Source: Fischerella sp. PCC 9431 | GTDB taxonomy: Bacteria; Cyanobacteriota; Cyanobacteriia; Cyanobacteriales; Nostocaceae | Direction: 5' to 3' | NCBI RefSeq assembly: GCF_000447295.1 | Contig: NZ_KE650771.1 | Span: 4,292,282 to 4,356,281, forward strand | DNA: 64,000 nt | Shown: one piece after another, positions 26,735-34,425 of the stretch | How positions within the stretch are numbered: the stretch's first letter is position 1 | How the letters are laid out: each line of letters starts with the position of its first letter | Notes under the pieces: generated by a model | What the model was told of the DNA's origin: nothing | What the model saw: the letters and a program-made list of their open reading frames with translations, nothing else | The model's database searches: none | Position numbers and translations under genes: made by a program

Positions 26735-26887
26735 GTGATTTTAGTTTATTTTGAAACGTCAGTCCTAACTTGTGGTCAACCGCACCACTATTATTGCCAC
26801 AAGATAGACACTATTCCGCTTTTTGCTTCCGAGAAGTTTTATACTTAAACCGAGTTTGTCAAAACTCCTCAAGGAGTCGTTTTTCTC

Positions 26888-27544
26888 ATGTGTCCCTTGT
26901 CTCAAGAATCAAATCATTTAGCCAAGCCACCACAAGAAGTTCTCGATACTATTTTTGCATTTCCACCAAATCGGGACACATTAGGAGGAACCGCTTATTT
27001 TATTGTCAGAAATGAAGGTAACATCCTGATTGACTGTCCAGCTTTTGACCAAACTTACCAGGATTTCATGCGATCGCATGGTGGTGTACGTTGGTTATTT
27101 CTCACCCACAGAGGGGCTATTGGTAAGACAGTAGAATATCAGCAAATCTTCAACTGTGAAGTTTTGATTCAAGAACAAGAAGCATATCTCTTACCTGAAT
27201 TATCTGTAACTACTTTTAGTCAAGAATGTGTCCTTAATCCCCTCACAAAAGTGATTTGGACGTGTGGACATTCTCCCGGCTCGTCTTGCCTTTATTATAG
27301 TGAGTCTGGAGGTGTGCTGTTTTCTGGACGTCACTTAGTTCCTAACCTGCAAGGCGATCCAGTCCCACTACGAACTGCTAAAACTTTCCACTGGCATAGG
27401 CAAATAAAAAGCATAAAAATGCTTCTAGAAAAGTTTACTCCAGAAACATTAAAATTTATCTGCCCTGGAGCAAATACGGGTTTTCTCAGAGGCAGACGTG
27501 TAATAGATAATGCATATCAACGCCTAGCGAGTGGGGATTGGTGA
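26888..27544 (+). CDS. MBL-fold protein with degenerate metal-binding motif
   Basis: A 218-residue metallo-beta-lactamase-fold protein. N-terminal beta elements (GTAYFIVRNEGNILIDCP) and the CGHSPGSSCLYY and SGRHLVPN segments match MBL-fold hydrolases of cyanobacteria. However, the canonical HxHxDH zinc motif reads THRGAIGK, so most ligands are missing, although CGHSPGSS keeps the later His. It is either a non-metal member or one with an altered activity. It ends in a large STRR array that begins at the stop codon. The start follows a GGAGTCGTTTTTCTC stretch; GTG/TTG alternatives exist. Confidence 0.75.
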   Translation: MCPLSQESNHLAKPPQEVLDTIFAFPPNRDTLGGTAYFIVRNEGNILIDCPAFDQTYQDFMRSHGGVRWLFLTHRGAIGKTVEYQQIFNCEVLIQEQEAYLLPELSVTTFSQECVLNPLTKVIWTCGHSPGSSCLYYSESGGVLFSGRHLVPNLQGDPVPLRTAKTFHWHRQIKSIKMLLEKFTPETLKFICPGANTGFLRGRRVIDNAYQRLASGDW

Positions 27545-27722
27545 TTGGTGATCGGGGATTGGGGAAAGGGGAAAGGGGACAAGGAGGACAAGGAGGACAA
27601 GGGAGATAAGGGTGCAGGGAGCAGGGTGCAGGGAGCAGGGTGCAGGGAGCAGGGTGCAGGGAGAATAACCGATGCCCAATGCCCAATGCCCAATGCCCAA
27701 TGCCCGATGCCCAATGCCCAAT
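27541..27722. repeat. Composite STRR arrays between convergent genes
   Basis: G-rich units (GGGGAAAGGGG, AAGGAGGACAAGGAGG), then GCAGGGAGCAGGGTGCAGGG units, then repeated CCCAATGCCCAATGC. It starts at the stop codon of the MBL gene and ends just before the ctpA stop codon. Same composite order as at 18680-18880. Confidence 0.8.
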
Positions 27723-28981
27723 TAACCCGCCCCACCTGCGATGACTGAATTTTCTGTTACCACTTTCATTGCTGCTTGATATTGCGGATCTGCCTCTGTA
27801 GCAATTTGTTCACGAGTGATTGGTGCAGAGGAAATTATTTTGTCTGGTTTTATACCTAATTTATTAATATCTTTATGGCTTGGGGTTTCGTACTTGGCAA
27901 TTGTCACTGCTAAACCAGAACCATCTGACAGTTCAAACAAAGATTGGATTAGACCTTTACCAAAGGTTGTTTCCCCTACAAGTGTGGCACGACCGTTATC
28001 TTGCAATGCACCAGCGAGAATTTCACTAGCACTAGCTGTTCCTTCATTGACCAGAACAACTAACGGATCGTTTGTCAGTGCTGGACCAAATGACTCAAAG
28101 CTACCTTGAATTCCTTGGCGATTGGCTGTATAAACTATGGTTCCAGAGTTTAACCACAGGCGTGCAACTTCAATTCCTGCTTGTAGCAAACCGCCCGGAT
28201 TATTTCGCAAATCTAGAATATATGCGGATGCACCTTGGTTTTCTAAACTGTTAATAGCGTGTGCCAACTCCATAGCAGCATTGGCATTAAATTGAGTGAG
28301 GCGAATATATCCAAAGGGTTGTCCTGAAGGAGTATTATGTAACTCTGCCACTACAGGGTTAAGGGAAATGCGATCGCGCATTACTCGATACTCTTTTTGT
28401 GCTTCTCCATCTCTTTCGATCAGCAAGGTGACTAAACTGCCAATGGGACCACGCATTCTTGCAGCTGCTTCATCGAGAGTCAGGTTTTGTGTCGCCATTC
28501 CTTCTATTTTGATGATGCGATCGCGTGGTTTGATTCCTGCTTTTTCTGCTGGTGAGCCTGCAATCGGAGTCACTACTTCCAAACCACCTGTCTGTTGATT
28601 CAGAGCAATTTGCAAACCTACCCCAGTCAGTTCTCCAGACGTATTTACCTGTAAACTGCGGTATTGTTCTGGATCTAAAAAACGGGTAAAGGGGTCATCA
28701 AGGCTTTTGAGCATCTTTTGAATTGCTGTGTAGGCTGATTTTTGATCTGAAAGAGATGTGGAAAGGATTTTCTGCCTAACAGCAGCCCAATTTTGATGAT
28801 TAAATGTGTCGTCTAAATAAGTACGGTTAACTATTCGCCATACTTCTGATACCAGTCTTTGTTCCTGAGTCAAAGCCATTGCTGGTTGACAAAAGTTGCA
28901 AAATCCTAGCCAAAAAACTACGAACAACGATAATCCAAGCCGAAAAAACCGTTTATGCATTAACCCCATGTTTAATCCCAT
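27722..28981 (-). CDS. ctpA: Carboxyl-terminal processing protease CtpA (S41)
   Basis: A 419-residue S41 peptidase that trims C-terminal extensions of periplasmic or lumenal proteins; cyanobacterial CtpA matures the D1 protein of photosystem II. A signal peptide (about 8-36, ending near AMA) leads to an N-terminal helical region, a PDZ domain (about 95-185) and a protease domain. The latter has VNEGTASASEILAGALQD (nucleophile Ser in SAS-E) and VGETTFGKGLIQ (catalytic Lys). Two upstream in-frame ATGs make the exact start uncertain (MHKRFFRLG is a good alternative at 28957). It is divergent from petB across 607 bp. Confidence 0.92.
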   Translation of the reverse strand: MGLNMGLMHKRFFRLGLSLFVVFWLGFCNFCQPAMALTQEQRLVSEVWRIVNRTYLDDTFNHQNWAAVRQKILSTSLSDQKSAYTAIQKMLKSLDDPFTRFLDPEQYRSLQVNTSGELTGVGLQIALNQQTGGLEVVTPIAGSPAEKAGIKPRDRIIKIEGMATQNLTLDEAAARMRGPIGSLVTLLIERDGEAQKEYRVMRDRISLNPVVAELHNTPSGQPFGYIRLTQFNANAAMELAHAINSLENQGASAYILDLRNNPGGLLQAGIEVARLWLNSGTIVYTANRQGIQGSFESFGPALTNDPLVVLVNEGTASASEILAGALQDNGRATLVGETTFGKGLIQSLFELSDGSGLAVTIAKYETPSHKDINKLGIKPDKIISSAPITREQIATEADPQYQAAMKVVTENSVIAGGAG

Positions 28982-29588
28982 TTTCTAGCCAAAATTGTCT
29001 AGTTTGAAGCAGTTACTGTTACTTGAGACTTCTTCCTACAGAAGTCGCTTAAGAGGAAAAAGAGCCTTCAGGCGGGAGGGAGAATGAAAAAGAATATTTA
29101 CCCTTTAACCTTTACTTTTTGCCCTTTACCACCAATTACAAAAATTACTTTTGTAATTGGTATATGAAATCTATCTCTCGACTATGTTACTTTTTTTATA
29201 GAAGTGGTGGATTTTGAAATCAAGAGGTTTAATCTCCTCATTTGGTGCAAATGCCCCTCCACAAACGATAAAATCTACTTTGTGTCCAATATTTTTGATT
29301 TGGTGCAAAGAGAATGCAATATATTCTATCTTTGCAGAGTGTTAAGTTTTTTTTAAATTATTAACACTCATCAGGCTCATCAACAAACGAGCTTATCCCC
29401 TCTTTGTAGGGACTAGGGATAAGGGATCGGGGATCGGGCATTGGGCATCGAGGAAAAGATTCTTAATTTTGAATTTTGAATTTTGAATTGTTTTGTCCTC
29501 CTTGTCCCCGACCCCTGACCCCAATCACCAATCCCCGGGAAGTCGGAGATTTATCAACCGCGATTGATTTCTAGGAATTTGAGATTGT
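28982..29588. other. Intergenic region between ctpA and petB (repeats, hairpin)
   Basis: It contains a perfect 13-bp hairpin (29131-29143 with 29149-29161) and a composite STRR at about 29400-29540, including GGGATCGGGGATCGGGCATT and a TTTTGAATTTTGAATTG block shared with the region before fabG (50590-50645). The petB promoter probably lies between them, but I could not place it. No gene is seen. Confidence 0.5.
29131..29161. repeat. Perfect 13-bp inverted repeat (ACCAATTACAAAA)
   Basis: ACCAATTACAAAA pairs with TTTTGTAATTGGT around ATTAC. It lies between the divergent ctpA and petB genes. The short loop favours an RNA or DNA hairpin. It could be an operator or a dispersed palindrome; function unknown. 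Confidence 0.5.
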
Positions 29589-30236
29589 ATGGCCAACGTT
29601 TATGACTGGTTCGAGGAGCGCTTGGAAATCCAAGCGATCGCAGAAGACATCACCAGCAAGTACGTCCCTCCTCACGTCAACATTTTCTACTGCCTGGGTG
29701 GAATTACCCTCACTTGCTTTTTAATCCAGTTTGCTACTGGATTTGCCATGACCTTCTACTACAAGCCAACCGTCACGGAAGCTTATGCGTCTGTACAGCA
29801 CATCATGAATGATGTGAGCTTTGGTTGGCTAATTCGCTCCGTCCACAAATGGTCTGCCAGCATGATGGTGCTGATGATGATCCTGCACGTATTCCGGGTT
29901 TACTTGACTGGCGGTTTTAAAAAGCCCCGTGAACTAACCTGGGTAAGTGGTGTGATTATGGCAGTGATCACCGTTTCTTTCGGAGTAACTGGCTATTCTC
30001 TGCCTTGGGACCAAGTTGGCTACTGGGCGGTGAAAATCGTGAGCGGCGTACCAGAAGCCATTCCTGTAGTTGGTAGCTTGATTTCTGAATTACTGCGTGG
30101 TGGTTCCAGCGTTGGACAAGGAACACTAACTCGTTACTACAGCGCCCACACCTTTGTGTTACCCTGGCTGATTGCCGTCTTTATGCTGTTCCACTTCCTG
30201 ATGATTCGCAAGCAAGGAATTTCCGGCCCATTGTAA
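29589..30236 (+). CDS. petB: Cytochrome b6
   Basis: The 215-residue cytochrome b6 subunit of the cytochrome b6f complex in the thylakoid membrane. It has four transmembrane helices and bis-His ligands for two b hemes ([11 protein letters not shown] / ILHVFRVY and [11 protein letters not shown] / LFHFLMIRK). It also has the N-terminal NIFYCLGG cysteine that holds the extra c-type heme. It passes electrons from plastoquinol and pumps protons. petD follows 254 bp downstream on the same strand, the normal petB-petD order. Length is exactly as in other cyanobacteria. Confidence 0.98.
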   Translation: MANVYDWFEERLEIQAIAEDITSKYVPPHVNIFYCLGGITLTCFLIQFATGFAMTFYYKPTVTEAYASVQHIMNDVSFGWLIRSVHKWSASMMVLMMILHVFRVYLTGGFKKPRELTWVSGVIMAVITVSFGVTGYSLPWDQVGYWAVKIVSGVPEAIPVVGSLISELLRGGSSVGQGTLTRYYSAHTFVLPWLIAVFMLFHFLMIRKQGISGPL

Positions 30237-30490
30237 TTGAGATGAGGGTGAAGCGTTCTTGATAGCAGTTAGCTTAAAAGTATGAATGCTTCGCTCAAAG
30301 AGTCATCAGGCACTGATTTTCGGTTTCCAGATTCAGCTGTTTGTTTTAAACTGAATAAAAAATAACAAACTAATTGACAAATAGAAGACAAAAAAACAAA
30401 CAGTTAGATCTTAAGCTGAAAGCTAGTGCCTGAAGCTCGAGGCTTAGACAAACGCTTTAACTCGACGTCAGCAGGAGAACACATTTAAAA

Positions 30491-30973
30491 ATGGCAACAG
30501 TAAAGAAACCAGATCTCAGCGATCCAACCTTAAGAGCCAAACTGGCTAAAGGAATGGGTCATAACTACTATGGCGAACCCGCTTGGCCTAATGACCTACT
30601 CTACGTTTTCCCAGTTGTAATTATGGGAAGTTTCGCTTGCATTGTGGCACTAGCTGTACTAGATCCGGCTTTGGTCGGAGAATCAGCAAATCCCTTTGCA
30701 ACACCACTAGAAATTTTGCCAGAGTGGTACTTATATCCTGTATTCCAAATTTTGCGCTCAGTTCCCAACAAACTCTTAGGAGTATTACTGATGAGCGCTG
30801 TACCCGTGGGTTTGATTCTTGTTCCCTTTATTGAGAACATCAACAAGTTTCAAAATCCCTTCCGCCGTCCTGTGGCAACAGCCGTTTTTCTTTTCGGTAC
30901 TCTAGTTACCGTTTACTTAGGTATTGGTGCTACCTTCCCATTGGATAAATCTTTGACTTTGGGATTGTTCTAA
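30491..30973 (+). CDS. petD: Cytochrome b6f complex subunit IV
   Basis: The 160-residue subunit IV, with the typical start [23 protein letters not shown], the PEWYLYPVF motif (quinol oxidation site PEWY) and three transmembrane helices. It completes the cytochrome b-like core with petB upstream. AGGAG lies about 15 nt before the ATG. The 254-bp petB-petD spacer is longer than a simple operon gap and contains no STRR, so an internal promoter is possible. A strong hairpin at 30999-31062 closes the unit. Confidence 0.98.
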   Translation: MATVKKPDLSDPTLRAKLAKGMGHNYYGEPAWPNDLLYVFPVVIMGSFACIVALAVLDPALVGESANPFATPLEILPEWYLYPVFQILRSVPNKLLGVLLMSAVPVGLILVPFIENINKFQNPFRRPVATAVFLFGTLVTVYLGIGATFPLDKSLTLGLF

Positions 30974-30998
30974 ACACCACCTCACCATAAAACCTATT

Positions 30999-31063
30999 TT
31001 GACGCCTGTAGGTTTCTCAACATGTGCTAGTGTACTTTGTGTGAGAACTCTACAGGCGTTAAT
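30999..31063 (+). terminator. Long hairpin, likely petD terminator
   Basis: ACGCCTGTAG (31002-31011) pairs with CTACAGGCGT (31050-31059). Outer T-A and G-U pairs extend it, and an inner GTTTCTCA/TGAGAAC stem adds to it. TTAATTTT follows. It starts about 26 bp after the petD stop. Confidence 0.65.
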
Positions 31064-31583
31064 TTTAATAATTTAGTTTACGTTTAAAATCTTAAGTTTT
31101 TCTGATTTCAATTTTGGTTTAAAATAATATTCCAAAATCTATAACCAACAAAATCTATAATCGAAAAATAACATAGACAAGGTCAGTAAGTGCAAATCCA
31201 CAAAATTATGTAAAGAAAAGTAAAAGTTGAAAATTAGCTCCTAGTAAGTGCTGAAGCGCCGTAGACGCGGAGCGGCTTCAAGGCAGAGTAGCGCTTACTA
31301 CAAACATAGAATTTGTGGCGCCGACTTACTTGTGTGAATCACTGCATCTAAATGCATATAAGTCTGAAGGCAATCGATAGAGGCGGGTTTCTAATTATAT
31401 CCTGTCACTAGGTCTAAATAATATCATAGTGAAACTTGCCCTTATAGTATTTAGTAGTTGGTGAGTACTGCAAACAAAACATAACAACCAATTTTGTTGG
31501 TGATTGGTGGTTATTTCCAACAACAGACAACAAAACATGTTTATGCTGATCTACTTACAAACATTTTTCACTCATACACCTAC
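31064..31583. other. Intergenic region, 520 bp, AT-rich with one GC-rich repeat remnant
   Basis: A block at about 31248-31300 (GCGCCGTAGACGCGGAGCGG, then GAGTAGCGCTTAC) resembles pieces of the dispersed repeat at 12085-12215. The rest is AT-rich and featureless to the eye. No RNA gene was recognised. Confidence 0.45.
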
Positions 31584-32039
31584 ATGTCAAGGTCAATGTT
31601 TAAGATAGTGCAGCAAGACCATCTGACTGTCAAAAGCGAACTCAAACTTCTAAACCGAGTGCAACAGTGGTTTGAGCAATTCTGTCTGCAACATTTATCT
31701 AAACTTGATTGGTCAGAAGGTCAACTTTATCGCCTGAATTTGGCGTTAGCAGAAGGTTTTACTAATGCTGTTCGCCATGCTCATCATACTCTGCCCCCGG
31801 AAACAGCAATTGATATAGACGTTTCTCTATGGAGGGATCGACTAGAGATTAGAATCTGGGATTATGGCAAACCTTTTAATCCTGATGCGATCGCCGAACC
31901 AGAACCAGGTACTCTCCAAGTAGGTGGGTATGGATGGTTTCTCCTACGACGTCTGGTTGATCATGTCGTCTACGAACGTGGTGCAGATGGCAGAAATTGT
32001 TTGCTGATCGTCAAGTATGGTTTACAAACACAACATTGA
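31584..32039 (+). CDS. Anti-sigma regulatory factor-type ATP-binding protein (HATPase_c, RsbW-like)
   Basis: About 151 residues from the ATG at 31584 (a second ATG at 31596 with AAGG before it is equally possible). It is a stand-alone GHKL ATPase domain like RsbW/SpoIIAB serine kinases. The N box is LNLALAEGFTNAVRHAHH, the G1 box IRIWDYGKPFNPD and the G2 region GGYGWFLLRRLVD. Such proteins bind sigma factors or anti-anti-sigma partners in general stress signalling. No partner gene is adjacent. An ORF extension upstream begins with TTG and lacks family character, so I exclude it. Confidence 0.82.
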   Translation: MSRSMFKIVQQDHLTVKSELKLLNRVQQWFEQFCLQHLSKLDWSEGQLYRLNLALAEGFTNAVRHAHHTLPPETAIDIDVSLWRDRLEIRIWDYGKPFNPDAIAEPEPGTLQVGGYGWFLLRRLVDHVVYERGADGRNCLLIVKYGLQTQH

Positions 32040-32173
32040 CTTAGCAAGAAATGATTTTTAACCAATTTCTCCTCCTTGTTCCCTTTGTCTACCTTGTCTC
32101 CCTTTCCCCAACCCCGAATACCCAATTAATACCAAAGCTACGCTAGTCTAGAGGGTGGATCAAAAAAAACACT

Positions 32174-32749
32174 ATGACACCTTCAGAAATTGCAGCTACG
32201 CTGACAGAATTATTTGGTGAAGCAGATGTCAAGGCGATCGCACCTGGTTCTTGGCAAGTAGAAACTTCCACCTTTCGTGTACTAGTACTGCTCTCAGACG
32301 ATAAAAGCTGGTTGCGAGTTATGATACCAATCGTACCAGCACAACAAGCTCAACCTTTTTTAGAACAGTTTTTAGAAGCAAATTTTGATGATACTCAACA
32401 AGTACGCTACGCGTTACAGCAAGGTGTAGTCTGGGGTGTATTTCAACATAACTGCAACAGTTTGGTTGTAGAAGATTTTCGAGATGCGATCGCTCGACTG
32501 ATTGCTTTACACGCAGCTGGTTTAGATGATGTTTTTAATCGGCTAGTAGAAAGTCGCATTCGCCAAGTGATCATAGCAGCGAAACTACAAGGTCAATCCC
32601 TCCAATCCACAATGCAAAATCTGGAACGCTTTTACGCCGAAGGATTAATGGGGGATGAAAACCAAACTCCACAAGCAAGAGAAGAAACTTTAGATGCTTG
32701 GCGACGCCAGTTAGAACGACTATGGCCAGAAATAGATGTGAATAGCTAA
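32174..32749 (+). CDS. Conserved cyanobacterial protein of unknown function (YbjN/CesT-like chaperone fold possible)
   Basis: A 191-residue soluble acidic protein without membrane segments. The alpha/beta layout of residues 1-130 (TPSEIAATLTELFGEADV, FRVLVLLSDDKSWLRVMIPI, QGVVWGVFQHN, the DAIARLIALHAAGLDDVFNR helix) resembles YbjN-like proteins and type III chaperone folds. The remainder is helical. I do not assign a role. Its stop codon TAA overlaps the ATG of a 59-codon gene at 32749 by one base, indicating coupled translation. Confidence 0.7.
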   Translation: MTPSEIAATLTELFGEADVKAIAPGSWQVETSTFRVLVLLSDDKSWLRVMIPIVPAQQAQPFLEQFLEANFDDTQQVRYALQQGVVWGVFQHNCNSLVVEDFRDAIARLIALHAAGLDDVFNRLVESRIRQVIIAAKLQGQSLQSTMQNLERFYAEGLMGDENQTPQAREETLDAWRRQLERLWPEIDVNS

Positions 32750-32928
32750 TGCTAGACGAGTACAAGCAAAAAATTGCTGATTTATATCATCATCGAAGTC
32801 ACAATTACGATAAAGCTAAGGCTGAGTGTGATAAAGAACTAGAAGCATTAGTTACAGCACAAGGAATTTTGAACGATATCACTATCTTTTTTACCTTCGG
32901 TCGTAAGCCAGTAGATGATATTTCGTAA
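32749..32928 (+). CDS. Small unlisted ORF, 59 codons, coupled to the preceding gene
   Basis: The ATG at 32749 overlaps the previous stop codon as TAATG; the frame stays open for 59 codons to TAA at 32926-32928. The product is a charged helical peptide starting MLDEYKQKIADLYHHRSHNY, followed by an AKAECDKELEALV segment and ending in TFGRKPVDDIS. The first about 20 residues recall N-termini of some cyanobacterial SAM-dependent methyltransferases as I remember them, so it may be a truncated relic or a separate small protein. It ends 77 bp before moeA and may be part of one transcript. Confidence 0.55.
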   Translation: MLDEYKQKIADLYHHRSHNYDKAKAECDKELEALVTAQGILNDITIFFTFGRKPVDDIS

Positions 32929-33005
32929 TTAATCGTTCCAAATTTCTCAATATGCCAAGCCCTGAAAATATCTCCTAAAAATAAGGTTAGCTGGAGTTAC
33001 CTCTA

Positions 33006-34235
33006 ATGCTGTCAGTCAGCGAAGCAGAAGGAATTATCTTTAATTTGATACAACCTCTTAACAATCAGTACGATACTGAGATTGTCGATTTATTCGCAGC
33101 AGAAAGTCGTGTTCTTGCTTCTGTGGTTGCGAGTCAGTTGGACTTTCCCTATTGGGATAATTCCGCAATGGATGGTTATGCAGTATGTTACGCTGATGTG
33201 CAGCAAGCTACTCCACAACAACCAGCGATTTTAGAAGTTATTGAAGAAATACCTGCTGGATACCAACCCAAATCTACCATCCAACAAGGGCAAGCAGCGC
33301 GGATTTTCACAGGTGCGGTAATGCCAAAAGGTGCTGATACAGTGATTATGCAGGAATATACACAGCGAGAGGAAAATCGTGTATTCATCCTGACAGCACC
33401 CACAAAACCACAAGAATTTGTCAGACAGCGTGCAGCATACTATCAAGCCGGGAAACAATTATTACCACCAGGAATTATGTTACATGGGTCAGAAATTGCT
33501 GTATTAGCGACTGCCCAGTGTACACAAGTCAGTGTTTATCGCCGGCCACGAGTAGCAATTTTTTCCACAGGTAATGAACTAGTAGCTCCAGATCAACCCC
33601 TGCAACCAGGGCAAATCGTTGATTCTAACCAGTATGCTTTAGCAGCTTTAGTTAGGCAAAGTGGAGGAGAACCACTAATATTAGGCATAGTCCCAGATGA
33701 ACCAGCTGCCTTAGAAAAAGCGATCGCCTATGCAGTATCCAACGCCGATATCGTAATTTCTTCTGGTGGTGTTTCTGTGGGAGATTATGACTATGTTGAG
33801 GAAATTATCAAGTCCTTAGAGGGAAAAATTCATATTCAAGCAGTAGCGATGAAACCCGGTAAACCCCTCACCGTAGCCACATTTAGAAATCAAGTGATTT
33901 ACTTCGGTTTACCAGGAAATCCAGCTTCAGCACTAGTAACATTCTGGCGATTTGTGCAACCAACTATCAAAAAACTTTCTGGACTAGTAGAAGGTTGGCA
34001 ACCCAAGTTTGTTAAAGCCTTTACTGCTCAGGAATTACGATCTAAGAGTAAGTGGGAAACTTATATTTGGGGCAAATTAGATTTACAAAACGGAATTTAC
34101 AAGTTTCAGCCGGCGGGTGGAAATCAAAGTTCTGGCAATTTAATTAATCTCGCCCAAACCAACGGTTTAGCTGTGCTATCAGTAGAGCAAACATTAGTTT
34201 CACCAGGAGAAGAAGTGCAAGTTTTACTTAATTAA
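33006..34235 (+). CDS. moeA: Molybdopterin molybdenumtransferase MoeA
   Basis: MoeA inserts molybdate into adenylated molybdopterin to give molybdenum cofactor, needed for nitrate reductase. At 409 residues it has normal length. Motifs: DNSAMDGYAV (about 50-59), FTGAVMPKGADTVIMQE, the central MogA-like SSGGVSVGDYDYVEE, AMKPGKPLT and LPGNPASALVTF, ending in a C-terminal domain IV. The start follows GGAGTTACCTCTA, with GGAG about 9 nt upstream. It may be co-transcribed with the two small genes before it. A spacer of 190 bp separates it from the convergent kinase gene. Confidence 0.95.
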   Translation: MLSVSEAEGIIFNLIQPLNNQYDTEIVDLFAAESRVLASVVASQLDFPYWDNSAMDGYAVCYADVQQATPQQPAILEVIEEIPAGYQPKSTIQQGQAARIFTGAVMPKGADTVIMQEYTQREENRVFILTAPTKPQEFVRQRAAYYQAGKQLLPPGIMLHGSEIAVLATAQCTQVSVYRRPRVAIFSTGNELVAPDQPLQPGQIVDSNQYALAALVRQSGGEPLILGIVPDEPAALEKAIAYAVSNADIVISSGGVSVGDYDYVEEIIKSLEGKIHIQAVAMKPGKPLTVATFRNQVIYFGLPGNPASALVTFWRFVQPTIKKLSGLVEGWQPKFVKAFTAQELRSKSKWETYIWGKLDLQNGIYKFQPAGGNQSSGNLINLAQTNGLAVLSVEQTLVSPGEEVQVLLN

Positions 34236-34425
34236 ATATTGTTTCTCCAATTAATAGTGAAGTTCTAAAGGTTTGTGCGATCGCTCTCAACACCGATTTG
34301 AGCTAACTTAAAATAGACCTAGCAACCTAGACGAGGGCTGTCATGTAGCCCAAAAGTTGTGGGAATTAGGAATTGATCCAGACAAAATTTAGAACAGGGA
34401 AATAGTACTTCACTCATTCCTAAAT

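Noticed and set aside
27486-27748. Overlapping open frames of 65-72 residues around 27.5-27.7 kb
   Set aside because: All are translations of the composite STRR array in different frames.
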